Assembly: GCA_905250885.1 (NCBI GenBank)
Contig: CAJNOQ010000022.1
Span: 1-64,000 of the forward strand
Reading direction: 5' to 3'
Source: Didymodactylos carnosus
Taxonomy: Eukaryota; Rotifera; Eurotatoria; Philodinida; Philodinidae
Length of the DNA: 64,000 nucleotides
Positions 46,972 through 58,039 of this stretch are shown piece after piece. A program made the translations under genes and the position numbers. How positions within the stretch are numbered: the stretch's first letter is position 1; the number at the start of each line of letters is the position of its first letter. The notes under the pieces were generated by a model, which saw only the letters and a program-made list of their open reading frames with translations, searched no databases and was not told the DNA's origin.

Positions 46972-47379
46972 ACCGATCTACCAAGATCTTGTTTTTAAAA
47001 ACAATCCATCTGACGTTTTAATAGTAAATAGTCACAGTTTTATCTCAATACAATTAATAGTATATCAGTATAGAATTTCTGTCGTTACAATCTCTGTATT
47101 TTCATCAGCTGCTATTTAAACGAAAAGTTGTTACTGCTCGATTACATGACGAAAAAAACTGAAGAATTCTGACTTCTTTTGACGAATGAGTTTTCTATCA
47201 CTTAAAACAAAAGAAAGAATGTGAGTAAAAATATTTCATAAATGAGTATGATAACGAAAAAGTTCTAGTAGTATGAGAGGTGTTGCGAGAGTCGTGAAAA
47301 TTGAGGCAAAAATATAACAATGCCTTAATAGCTTAAAATTAAACCGATTAAATTCATAAAAAGAAATGATATGTTCATC

Positions 47380-48050
47380 AATGATCTGAAAAAAATGCTA
47401 AAGAATTTAGTACCTCGTTAGTCAAATGAAGATTTTAAACTTGCACTCAAAGAAATTTCTAACGGCGATGATTTTAGTGCTACTGCCAAGAAATACAATA
47501 TTCCAATATAAACGTTACATTTCCATCATTCTTTACAAGCATTTATTTCATGGCGCTGAATATTCCAGTCATTTTGCAGACCTTGAAGAAATTTATATGG
47601 TTAGTGTTGTAACTTACTCCAGGTACGTTTATAAATGAATATTTCTTCAGGTTTTAAAATTGTTTTTTGTTTATGATTGGAGAGAAACGGTGGCACCCAA
47701 AGAAATAAATCACTTTAAAATGGAAAATCAGGAATTCAGTGGTATTATTCTTTTATAACACATCATTCAGAACGGAAAACAGTTGTAACTACTCCTTTTA
47801 CATCAAAGTATGCGAAGATTACAATGATAACAATCAAGAAATTTTTTAAATTATTAGAAAATATACTCGTTAACAATAATTTGATGGGCTAGATCCTCAC
47901 AGATTATTTGAATTGCGATGTGTTCGGTTTTAGTAGTAGAACGGATAGAAAAAAAGGTATTGAAATTAATCCAACACCGGACAAGTAGTGGTAAGCTCAC
48001 TTTTCCGCCTCCCATATTTTCATATGGTTAGATTCAGCATCGAGTTCTAA
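47380..48050 (+). pseudogene. Decayed pogo/Tigger-like DNA transposon
   Basis: The frame starting near 47407 reads NEDFKLALKEISNGDDFSAT followed by AKKYNIP, a helix-turn-helix of the psq/CENP-B type. About 400 bp later the translation gives LLENILVNNNLMG, a stop, then ILTDYLNCDVFGFSSRTDRKKG, which fits the first DDE aspartate box of pogo-like transposases (IfNcDEtGf). Stops and frame changes separate the pieces, and the remaining DDE boxes are not evident. No terminal repeats were defined. Confidence 0.55.
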
Positions 48051-48299
48051 ACAAAATCGTCGTCTCAGAAAAGCTCCCTTTCATTTTTTTTCAAAATATT
48101 TTCAGCCCTATCTCTCAAGTCCGCAACTTCGGAATTTTTTTCTCAGAATTCTTAAAAAGTACATTTTTAAGTTTAAGTTTGTATTCTCGCGGGGTTCATA
48201 TAAAACATGCGATACGGTTTTTATCTTGAGTTTTTGAATTTTTTGCTTTTTAGCTTATTAAAATAGTTCTTTTAAACTACTTGTTTTTCTCGCTTCTCA

Positions 48300-48376
48300 T
48301 TTAGAACACTGAAAGTGATGATGAAGAAACTGAAATAATAATTGAAACAATTGCTGAACATTTAAGTGCAAGGGTA
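48300..48376 (+). other. Possible orphan exon, acidic
   Basis: Between a good acceptor (cttctcatttag) and a donor (gtatgc) lies an open segment reading NTESDDEETEIIIETIAEHL. It might be a leftover exon or the tail of the pogo-like element. No family is recognised. Confidence 0.2.
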
Positions 48377-48701
48377 TGCCTCCATCATCCGCTTTGACTT
48401 GGAACAGATTTTTCTTCGTTTCTAATCTAAAATGGACATTTTTTCTTGATAATTTTTTTCTTTATATTCAATCAATTTACAATTTTTGAAACAAAATCAA
48501 AGGTTTAGTGTTGAGAATTTTTGCTAATAAAGCTTCTATATTAGATGACTTTAGTGTCAGTGTACGTTTAAGTTCTTCATACATTAATTTCTAATGTTAT
48601 TTCTCTAGAGAGATTAACTTTATTTTCGTCTCAAATAAAACTAGTTTTAAAACGCTTATGTGACTACTTGATATAAACAACGCAAAAAAACAAAACTAAT
48701 C

Positions 48702-50366
48702 TTATTTCCATATAGACAATGTTTGATCATATAGATTAACAATCATATGAGAATTAATCGAAAACATTTTGTATAAATAGTATAGAAATTCTTGATAATT
48801 ACTACTAATTTTTAGACTGTACAAAGTTTTCATACCATCTACTATTTGATATAATATTCTGTACTTCTCTTCTTTTTCCATATGATTGTCAACTTTGTCT
48901 AAATGTAATGACAAACATTCTAACGATAAAAAATGGGATAGAACAGTAATTAACGTGATAAATTCATAGTTAAATAACTCTAATCGACGAATTTTATTAA
49001 ATATTTGTTCAAGACCATTACATTTCACTAGACAACTATAACTAACCTTTAATTCTTTCAAATTTGGTAACAATAAAATAAATTGTTGAAAATATTTTGT
49101 ATTATGAATAAAATCAACGTTCATTACTTTATTTAATTTGATATTTGATAATAATCCACTATCGGATAATTTTAACACATAACCAAATGTAAGACAAGTT
49201 AAATTCGGAAATTTTTTATTTAAAATATGCGCTATTTGAGAAAATGAAATTTGTTCATTGTGATTGGATAAATTAAGTTTTTTAACAGAATAAAATATAT
49301 GTGAATTAGGAGTATTTAATAACATATCGAATGACATTGAAAATGTTGAATTAAAATAGGGCATTGTATAAAGCACATATTCTTTTTGAGTTTCATTAAT
49401 AGAAAAATAGAATTTCCATTTATCATCATCATTACTCTTCAATTTATCATAATCAATTGAAAAATAAATAATTCGTAAAAGAAGATTTAATTCTGTTAAG
49501 TTTTTTAAATGGGATAATGTATTTCGAAGGCACGATTCCGTAATTCCATGTTCTGCATAGTTCGTATAGGAAAGATGTAAACGTTTTAAATATTTCAAAT
49601 TTTTAATAATCATCTCAAAAATTTCATAAGTTAAATTGTAGTTTGTCTTTAATGTAAAATCATGTAGATGAGGAAGTTTGATTTGTAATGATGAATAATC
49701 GTATGTATCAATAATACGAATATTTCGATCATTATAATCTAAAGATTTTTGGTTGAATTTGACATTTAAACGTTTTAGAACTGGTAGATTATCAAATAGA
49801 AGCAGAAGATCAATAATTGTATCTAAACGTAATGTTAAATTTTGAATAAAACATTTTTGAATTTCATTATGACGAAAATGAATGCCTACATTACCAATAA
49901 GTATACAACTGTTCAAATGTGTCTTTTTATTAAACAGTGAGTCTCCTAATACACGTGGTACTTTAGTTCCATCATATTCAATCGTTAAACAATGTAATTG
50001 AGCTAAATATATGTCAAAATAGTATTTTAATGAATGAACGTTGACTACATACAATTGTAACGACGTTACATTGGGTAATAGTTCACAGAAGTGGTGTTGT
50101 TTCATGATTTCCAGCTGACCACAAGAAATTTGATCACTTAATTTCAATGAAAACATGTCTCTACCCATTTTTGGAAAAATATCATTACACATATAATTGA
50201 ATATTTTCAATGGTAAATGACAAACATCCTCAAAATAATGTTTCTCAATCAACAAATTATTGATACGTTCACTTAAGTCAAAAAAGGACAAAATAATTTC
50301 TGTTGATTTCAAATACCCAAATATTTCTAATATTGCCAAATCGGGTAAATCTTCTAAACAAGACAT
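48702..50366 (-). CDS. F-box protein with leucine-rich repeats, 554 aa, single exon
   Basis: The N-terminus reads LEDLPDLAILEIFGYLKSTEII, a typical F-box (LP..il..If.yL), which binds Skp1 in SCF ubiquitin ligases. After it come many leucine-rich segments of irregular length (LPNVTSLQLYVVNVHSLKYY, LPVLKRLNVKF, LPHLHDFTLKT, LKYLKRLHLSY, LKNLTELNLLL, FPNLTCLTFGY, LPNLKELKVSY, LSLECLSLHL), which should form the substrate-binding solenoid. It has no introns. Such genes are strongly expanded in bdelloid rotifers, so this is probably one of many paralogues. The substrate is unknown. Confidence 0.85.
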   Translation of the reverse strand: MSCLEDLPDLAILEIFGYLKSTEIILSFFDLSERINNLLIEKHYFEDVCHLPLKIFNYMCNDIFPKMGRDMFSLKLSDQISCGQLEIMKQHHFCELLPNVTSLQLYVVNVHSLKYYFDIYLAQLHCLTIEYDGTKVPRVLGDSLFNKKTHLNSCILIGNVGIHFRHNEIQKCFIQNLTLRLDTIIDLLLLFDNLPVLKRLNVKFNQKSLDYNDRNIRIIDTYDYSSLQIKLPHLHDFTLKTNYNLTYEIFEMIIKNLKYLKRLHLSYTNYAEHGITESCLRNTLSHLKNLTELNLLLRIIYFSIDYDKLKSNDDDKWKFYFSINETQKEYVLYTMPYFNSTFSMSFDMLLNTPNSHIFYSVKKLNLSNHNEQISFSQIAHILNKKFPNLTCLTFGYVLKLSDSGLLSNIKLNKVMNVDFIHNTKYFQQFILLLPNLKELKVSYSCLVKCNGLEQIFNKIRRLELFNYEFITLITVLSHFLSLECLSLHLDKVDNHMEKEEKYRILYQIVDGMKTLYSLKISSNYQEFLYYLYKMFSINSHMIVNLYDQTLSIWK

Positions 50367-51689
50367 GTTGTCGTATATAATGAGATATTCACATCATTTC
50401 ATGTTAGGAGCGTACCAATGGTGAGACATTCTTTATGTTAGTTTTTCTACAAAAAACATAGCCAGATAATGACAAATAATCGAACTATGACAGATTTATC
50501 AAGAAGTACCCCACTTTCTTTTAGATTTTTTGAGTAAAAACTGTAATTTTAGGATGACTTCGAGAATCTTAACTACTATTACGACCATTTACATGAACTA
50601 AAGGTAACTAGCGGCTTTATCTCGATCTGTTTTCTCGATATTATGGTAAAAGTTATTTTTAATGTCCGTGAACTAAGAAATATGCTTCACAGCATACTCT
50701 GAATATCATCCTACTTTTTTTAAAATGGTTTTTGATATAAAAAACAAATGAATAAACATGATATTTATCGTAGTCGTACGCCATCTGTCATTTCACTGCA
50801 ATATGCTCTACATTTACAATGAATATTATCCTAGTGGACGTACTTGATTCAAATACTTGATTATTTGATAGATATTTAGAGAAAATTAGCAAATAATTTC
50901 AGAATTATTCACCTGCCATGCACTTTTACAATGACTTCGCTAAGATTGCAATGCTTGTTTTCTTTTGTAAACGAAGCACTTTGTTGAAAGCATTTATCAA
51001 GTGAAAAATCAAGTGCTTGTACGTAAATTCTTCGGAAGAACTTCGAAATAAGAGACATTATCGGCTTCATTACGTAAGCAAATCCAAGTTCTATCACTTT
51101 TTTATTTTAGACAATGATTTTTTTACATTGTGCACATGAAAGATGTATGCGTATATTCGTAATATTCGGAAGAAAACCGTACCGACTTTTTTTCTATGAT
51201 GATCCCTTTCATTTTTCTGATCAGCTACAAGCGAAACTGGACAAAAAATTCAACTTCTTTTCAGACTAATAAAATATATTTATCTGTTAATACATACACT
51301 TTGCTGTTATCGTTATATCATTGCACACAATTGAATTTGCGTGTAGTCGTACACGCATATTTTTTGAATATGCATCTATCGAAAAGCATTGTAACAAATG
51401 CCTGCTAAACTTTCTTTTAGTAATGATGATTATTATGCTTCTAAGTTATTTTATTTATCTATTATTAATTATCGAAGTTCATGATATTCGAAGTTGTTTT
51501 TATCAAAATCATTACTACATTTAATTTTTGAACGAAATAAATAATGATTTCTTACAAAAAAAATTGAAAAAAGGAGATTTTCTTGTAGATGTTGATCTTA
51601 TTTCGAGGAATCAATTGGCAGTTCAGAGTTTTATGGAAATGTGTCCTTTACGAGAAAACCATGTATTTTCGTTTTGGATATTGTCTTAC
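50367..51689. other. Intergenic stretch without a supported gene
   Basis: Upstream of the F-box gene. The short frames at 50909, 51196 and 51321 are AT-driven and show no domain. No repeat was recognised. Confidence 0.4.
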
Positions 51690-52210
51690 TGGTTGTAACG
51701 CATTAATACCTATCGTGTTACACCGAGTTCCATTTTCTTATCTCATTGCAATGAGATAGAAAAGAATAATGCATTGTAATCTATTAGATCTTAACTCGTT
51801 ATAATATGATATGCATTATCTAATGAGTTATAATGCTATAAAAGATTTTTCCAAATTTATGGCATTATAATTAGATAAAATATCTAAGGTATTATAACGC
51901 ATTATATTGAAGTGGAAAGTTCAAATGCGTTATAATAGATTAGAATCTAACGTATTATAAGGCGGTAGACAAATCTAATTGCGTTGTAACGAGATAAAAA
52001 ATTGAAACGCATTATAATGTTATAACTTTATAGAGTTGTAATGCAATGAAAATTTTTATCCATTTACAACGCCATAAAGTCCTTAAAAATAACTTTGAAC
52101 ATGTTATAACATGACAAGCTACGTCTATTGCGTTGTAATAAGATAAATCTATAGCGTTCTAATGCTATAATTTAAAAAAAGCATGTTTTATAGCGTTATA
52201 ACGCTATAAA
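51690..52210. repeat. Cluster of dispersed gcgttataa(c/t)gc-like near-palindromes
   Basis: Across about 520 bp the word (g/a)(c)(g/a)ttataa(c/t)gc and close variants (gttgtaacgcatt, gcattataat, gcgttataatag, gcgttgtaacg, gcgttataacgctata) recur roughly every 20-40 bp on both strands, about twenty times by eye, separated by unrelated AT-rich spacers with frequent 'agataaa' or 'aatctaa'. Spacing is not constant, so it is neither a simple satellite nor a CRISPR array. Confidence 0.6.
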
Positions 52211-52954
52211 TAGAGAAAAGAAGATCCTGTGGGTGTATAGGAATCAGCATTTTTTAATATTTAATTACTTCTTGATCTCAAACACGAAGAGAAAGGACGA
52301 GAAAAAAGCAGTTGGTTTTGTAAGCCTACTCGACCATGCAACACAAACGGTGTCATTGTTTTTGACTGTGTCAGTTATGGACTATCTCCGTCTCATCGCA
52401 GAATTTGTTTTGGATTTCGTAAGATCTTTGGGAGGGAGGTTTAAAAGTAAACGAAATAAAAAGAAAAGACAATGATAACAGAATAATAATCGAACACAAG
52501 CTGACCGAAACAACAATGCCAAACGTCGGGTATTCAAAATACCAAAGGTAATACAACAGATGATTGATCGATCAATCAAAGGATTACCAATTTATTATGT
52601 ATTCTTATTAATGAGTATCAAACGAACAATGATATTCTAACCGAGGAACACTTTTTATCGATATTAAATGTTGTGAATTTAAGCATTAAAAATATATTCT
52701 AAATTAAATGGTACGAGAAATCTGTATTAAAAGTATTTTTAGCATACACACACAGTCTTCGATTATCAGAATGTATGCTACCTTCGTTATATAAGAATAC
52801 ATTCAACAACGGTCTTCTGTGTATCAAATAATCAATCCGTTTTTATTTTTTCATTAACATCTTAAAAGACTATTGTGACATTCCGAAGTATCACAAATAT
52901 CTAAGTATTATAACATTAAACAAAAATGAAAATAAACATATGAATCTGATCGAG
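52211..52954. other. Intergenic stretch; one unassigned frame
   Basis: An 80-codon plus-strand frame at 52233-52475 ends in a Lys/Arg-rich tail (GGRFKSKRNKKKRQ) but overlaps two antisense frames and has no recognised domain. Nothing else was seen. Confidence 0.25.
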
Positions 52955-53222
52955 AAATTTTAAAGCTTCTTCTCTGAAAACCGATTGCAAATTTGAAATA
53001 GTCGATTACATTATACGGAACAAATTTTGAGTCGATATATTTTAGAAAAAATTTCATCATATCGTTTAGTTTTTACTCTCCTCTATTAAATTTTTTTCAA
53101 AAATTTCTTAGACAAATAGAAAAAAATTCTTCAGAAACACTTCGATCCAAAACTTATTCCGTATAATGTAATCGACTATTTCAAATCTGCAATCGGTTTT
53201 AAGAGAAGAAGCTTTAAAATTT
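52955..53222. mobile_element. Foldback MITE, about 268 bp with 80-bp arms
   Basis: The left arm 52955-53034 (aaattttaaagcttcttctct...) pairs with the right arm 53142-53222 (...agagaagaagctttaaaatt), with tagtcgattacattatacgg and its complement exactly conserved. The centre is AT-rich and unpaired. Confidence 0.75.
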
Positions 53223-54189
53223 GTTGATCAGCTTAAATTGCTTCTTTACTAAATATAACTGTATCACTCTTATATCACGAAAATTGATCAATTTCTTATA
53301 ACTAATCATGATTTCAGAAAAATCGTCAATTAGTTGGGAAAAAATTCTGTTTAAAAATCATGATTAATCGAAGATTTTCTGCCAATTTTTGTTATATAGG
53401 CTCTTAGATAAATCCTAAAGATGTTCATTTATTGTATGCATTTGAAGCATTGGACTATAGCTTTCACAAAAGTATTTACGAGATTTGGCTCGAATCTCAC
53501 ATCTAGCTCATAATAAAAGCTAAAAAAAGTAATAGATTTGATTCAATTTTAATGAATCAAATCTATGAATTGCATCAGTCCAACGATCATCTACATTTGT
53601 ATCAGTCTAACCTTTATTCGCTAAATGACTCGATGGGAGGTAATCATATCTTTAATAATATGAAAATAAGCAAAAATCGCAATTCGACATAGAACAGAAA
53701 AATAAATAGAAATAACTTGATTTCTAATTTATGAACAATTCGATCTCTAAAAAATTTTTAAAATAATATTTTTTTAATAATAATAAATAATAATTTTTAT
53801 TCAACTATGAACGTTAATGGTGTTTCACGCGATACTTAAGGCTAGGCTTTCAGTAAAATCTAAGGCTATTCCTCACCAACAGCCCGAAAAACTGGCATAC
53901 TTCCTATGAGTTTCTATAAATTTTCTCAATTTCCTCGCCGATATAAAAATAATCATCATAAATAGATCATAGAGACTAGGGTTGCCAACTTAGGGGGTTA
54001 AGAAATCAAAAGAAAAAACCCAAAATCAGTGTTTTTATGCTCGAAACATAGAGGAAACGGTCATAGCTTAATTTCTTTTTAATTTTTGTCCTTTTATTCT
54101 TTTTTGTCCCGGATGGCTAATAGAAGAAACTCAACGTAAACTTAGAGGTGTTACGTCAGTATTTTTTCTAGAAGCCATCGTCCCTAGTA
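53223..54189. other. AT-rich intergenic stretch
   Basis: It contains short local inversions such as aatttgattcaat... near 53536-53570 and scattered MITE-like words, but no gene and no element with definable ends. Confidence 0.35.
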
Positions 54190-54477
54190 CAAATTAAAAA
54201 AAGTTAAAAGAAAAAGTGAGAAAATCAGAGAACAATTAAAAAAAACATCCGAAATCAGCAAAAATTCTAAAAAACCTTATATTCAATGCTTACTTCTTTC
54301 ATTACTTCATTAAGAGCAAAAAACTTGATCGTCACGGTTTTTTGCTCTTAATGAAGTAATGAAAGAAGTAAGCATTGAATATAATATAAGGTTTTTTAGA
54401 ATTTTTGCTGATTTCGGATGTTTTCTTTAATTGTTCTCTGATTTTCTCACTTTTTCTTGTAACTTTTTTTTAATTTG
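54190..54477. repeat. Near-perfect hairpin, arms about 135 and 141 bp, 12-bp loop
   Basis: The arms 54190-54324 and 54337-54477 are reverse complements with only a few changes and short indels. The inner 50 bp (gaagtaatgaaagaagtaag and neighbours) appear exact. The near identity of the arms implies recent origin or ongoing correction. No coding frame and no defined target duplication. Confidence 0.85.
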
Positions 54478-55276
54478 ATAAAACTCGTGAAAGATTCTGT
54501 GACGATCGTTTTTATCAATTCATCATCAATCTTCAGCTAGTTCACGCGATTTGCATGCATTTTAATGTAATGCAGTTTTCAGTACTTATTGCGAAAAAGA
54601 AGGAAATAATCAAATAAAACGAAATGCAATAAAAACTAGATGAATAAAAATTTAGGAGTAAAAATGAGGAATGATATGGTAGATTGCGCTGCTTCTTTTT
54701 CTCAAAGCAGCACCGAATGACATCTATCGTTCAATAAATGGCGTTTCTATTGATGTACTAAGTCTCCAACTGTATTCTGTTCTCTTCGTATCAAGAAACA
54801 AAGAAAGATATTTATTGTTCATCCAAATGTATAGTTAAGTAGCCTCAGTTGTGTTTTGAATAACTTTTGATAGAAAACTGATAAAAATCTGCGGTTTTTA
54901 GTTTTGGAAAATAGACACTTGGCGCTACATTTTCATAGGCAAAACCGATATTTGAAAATTTTCCGAAGCCGGTTTTTTATAGGAGCTTTGGGAAGCCAGC
55001 TTGGATCTTTGAAACTGACTTAGCAATAGGTCAATTTTTTTTGATAGATATATAGTTCGAAGTGTCCTCTACAAAACTACATCCAAGCGACATCTTGAAA
55101 ATCCATGATTCGAGAGCTCTGGACGTTTTTTCCGAAGCCTTAGCACTAGTCCACTGCTATTTGATTTGTGACTGTAAGAAGTGACTGAAAACGGAACAAG
55201 TTCACTTTATGGGGAACTTAAGGAATCCAGATTTTGACTATTCCATCGTAAAGAGCATCACTTAAAACCTATAAAT

Positions 55277-55789
55277 TGACAAAAGAAAGTTGGCGGCAAA
55301 CACCCGAAACCCAAAAAAAGTTCAATTTACTCTCAGTAGTGCCTGAGGGGGACCAAAGGCACAAATTTTGAACAAAATTTTTTTCTGCTAAATATACATT
55401 ATTGAACTCAGTTTCGTACGTAGATTACGAATATAGTTTTGGTTTTGAATAGAAATTCTAAAAACTTCGCTCGATCCCTGAGGGCGACCAGGGCAAGAAG
55501 TTATGACGAAACAACGTTATTTCAGAAAATCACATCATTCGGTTTGGCTTTGTACGTAGGTTATGAATATCATATTTATTTTTAATAACGTTTTGTAAGC
55601 AGCTACTTTTAATTGAAAAACCTTCCTCCACTCACCCTCACTTCCTTCCCAAACTGAGTTCAATGATGTATATTTAACAGAAAAAAATTTCGTCCAAAAT
55701 TTGTGCCTTTGGTCCCCCTCAGGCACTACTGAGAGTAAATTGAATTTTTTTGGGTTTCGAGTGTTTGCCGCCAAGTTTCTTTTGTCAAG
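55277..55789. mobile_element. Foldback element, about 513 bp with 138-bp arms
   Basis: The left arm 55277-55414 (ttgacaaaagaaagttggcg...) and right arm 55651-55789 (...ccgccaagtttcttttgtca) are inverted and highly similar, sharing tgcctgagggggaccaaagg and its complement. The centre contains a related motif (ccctgagggcgaccagggc). The minus-strand 79-codon frame over the right arm is an artefact. Confidence 0.8.
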
Positions 55790-56260
55790 TTAAAGTTTAC
55801 AAATAAGTGAACTGTGATTGTTTGAAAACTAGTTATAGCTCACAAAGAGTATTAATAGCTAACTATTAAGGATGATATAGATAGATCAGTTATCTATTTC
55901 AAATACGAGTTCACAGCTTTTTCAACCTTCTTTTTGCCACTGGCATTTAGAACTGGCAAATTGCGAGTTATAAATAAAATTGCGTAAAGGAGCTTTTTAA
56001 AGAATTATTTGTGCTTTGTCTACTTCAACGTAGTTCTATGACCAGGGATCCCAGATCTTCTGACTTTAGCAGAAAAATTCTGATTTTTGGAATTTTTTCT
56101 GCCTCGTTTCTGCTCTTTGTGTCTTAAGGTCTACTGATTTTCTACTTCTTTTTCTCAGGTTTTTCTTATTTTGGACTTTTATTTTCTGATATTCGTGTTT
56201 TGGATCTGGGATCCCTGTCTATGACATCAAATATTCGTTTGCAAAGAATACGTCAAGTTG
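55790..56260 (+). repeat. Dispersed repeat, copy 1 (contains a MITE), inverted partner of 62775-63045
   Basis: Outside the MITE at 56043-56217, this segment matches the reverse complement of 62775-63045 closely. Shared words include gtttacaaataagt, ctgtgattgtttgaaaacta, caaataattctttaaa and gcaaagaatacgtcaagttg. It begins right at the end of the foldback element. Confidence 0.8.
56043..56217. mobile_element. hAT-type MITE, 175 bp, with exact 8-bp duplication
   Basis: The ends are CAGGGATCCCAGATC and GATCTGGGATCCCTG, perfect 15-bp inverted repeats. TCTATGAC flanks it on both sides (56035-56042 and 56218-56225). The same family sits at 15120-15305. The unfilled site is visible in the inverted copy near 62808-62815. 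Confidence 0.93.
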
Positions 56261-56699
56261 TTTATGTCAGGAAATATACTTTAGATAAAATTAAAAAAAT
56301 TTGCTTTTGAATTTGTCTCTTTTCATGTTAAAATTAAGGCGCTTATGTTTCTCAACTGGTATCCTACCAAAGGAACTTCTCGTTTATTTGTGGAGTTCGT
56401 CTGCAAACATTAAGTTCTTGCGGTCGATCCTAGGCTCATGCAAGAATTGGTTTTGAATTTTGATAGTTTAAGTTTTAGAATGATATAATGAAAATCTATA
56501 TTCGCGATTTCGTTTTGGTTCAAGATTAAAGCTTAAACCAAGTTTTCTTTCGTCAAAATTACTGTGAACAGTATTTATTACAAAATGATGTTGATTTCGC
56601 CAGATAAGACACCATTTGTGTTAGAATATCTCTTTGTTTTCTTTTTTTAGATGCTCTTATCTTTCTTCGACGATACATGTTGGCCTTAAAACTAAAACA

Positions 56700-58039
56700 A
56701 TGGTTAAAAATGTTCTAATCTTCCGATCAAAATGTAATGATGACAAAGATGATAATTATGAAAAAGTAAGTTATAGAATAGCAGCACCGCTATTTGTCTT
56801 GTAAAGGAAAAGTTAGGAACAAATATCGCTTGATCACCTGTTGCAACTTTATTTCAGCTTATAGATTCAATTTGTCTTGCTTCTTTCATTGTAGTTATTG
56901 AGTAATGATGGATATAATGTGAAAACGATCTCTCCGATACAATTCCAATATTGCAATGATAGTTTGTTGAAAGAATACTTAAAGGTAAATGTGGTGCGAT
57001 ATTTCTGACATAGAAAAAGAGAATTTACTGATGATATTTTCATGAAGAATTGGACAAAATACTACGGAATTATCTTTACAAGTAAACGTGCTGTGGATGC
57101 TGTGCAATTTGTATTGAAAGGTACAACATTTAGTTTATTAGTCGAATTAATAAAAATTTGTCATGTCATTTGTAGATGAACAAAATCTGATTGAACAATG
57201 GAAAAAGAAAAAACTTTACTGCGAAGGTCCAGCCACTGCAAAACTTGGTGTGTGCTGATCTTTCAGATCCAGGCTGACTAAACAAAATATATCTGTACTC
57301 TTTCAGTAAATGAACTATTTTGTGCTCAATCTGTTGGCTCGGAAACAGGTACTGCTGAAAAGCTCGCTGAATTTATTGTCAAAGGTAGGATGGAGAGTCT
57401 TTATTGCATTTTAACTAAAACATGATTGCTAATTGACAAATTTAGACGTGAATAGAGACGAAAAGTTTTGCTTGTTATTTCCTTGTGCTGAGATGCGCAA
57501 TGACAAACTTCCAGAACGTTTAACACAAGCAAGTAAAAGATTTAACATTAGTCTAAACTAAAAGATTAAACGTTTCTTCTTTCTATTCCATAAGTCAGAT
57601 ATTGCTTTCGATGAACTTACGGTGTATGGTACAACGATATCTGCTAGTTTAGAAAGCGAGCTCAAAGATTATCTTGTCGAAAAAGTAAAGAATAAGTTGT
57701 TACAACATAAAACTATATGTACGTATTTTGTCGCTTTAGAAACCAGATGTGTTGGGCTTTTTTAGTCCTTCGGGGTTTAATAATGTATACGAAATAAGTA
57801 AAAAAGTTGGTCTTGATTTAGAAAACTGCTGCGTAAGTTCTGATCGATGTCTGATGATTAGTGTTTCGCTTTACTACTTCAATGTTTTATCTCATTCATA
57901 GATTGTCAGTATAGGTGATACAACGAGTAAACGAGTGCGATGCATAACAAATGACAAAACAATTAAAGAAGAACGTTGTTTAAAACCGACACCCGTTGAT
58001 TTTTATGAGACTGTTAAAAAGATGTGTGGACCTGTTTGA
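56700..58039 (+). CDS. UROS: Uroporphyrinogen-III synthase, nine exons, 260 aa
   Basis: The exons are 56700-56765, 56895-56984, 57048-57120, 57176-57247, 57307-57384, 57446-57532, 57599-57684, 57740-57832 and 57902-58039, and all junctions keep frame. The enzyme cyclises hydroxymethylbilane to uroporphyrinogen III with inversion of ring D, in the cytosol, step four of haem synthesis. Family blocks are present in order: YYGIIFTSKRAVDAVQ, YCEGPATAKL, GTAEKLAEFI, LLFPCAEMRNDKLPERL, FDELTVYGT, GFFSPSGFNNV and VSIGDTTSKRVR. Length is close to human UROS (265 aa). The C-terminus, TPVDFYETVKKMCGPV, fits the family end. A poly(A) signal AATAAA lies at 58111-58116. Introns are 53-129 bp. It appears complete and functional. 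Confidence 0.95.

Noticed and set aside
51690-52210. CRISPR-like array
   Set aside because: Motif spacing is irregular, copies occur on both strands, the motif is about 12 bp and there are no associated cas genes; the context is eukaryotic.
52233-52475. 80-codon frame with a Lys/Arg-rich tail
   Set aside because: No splice context or domain, and two antisense frames of similar length overlap it.
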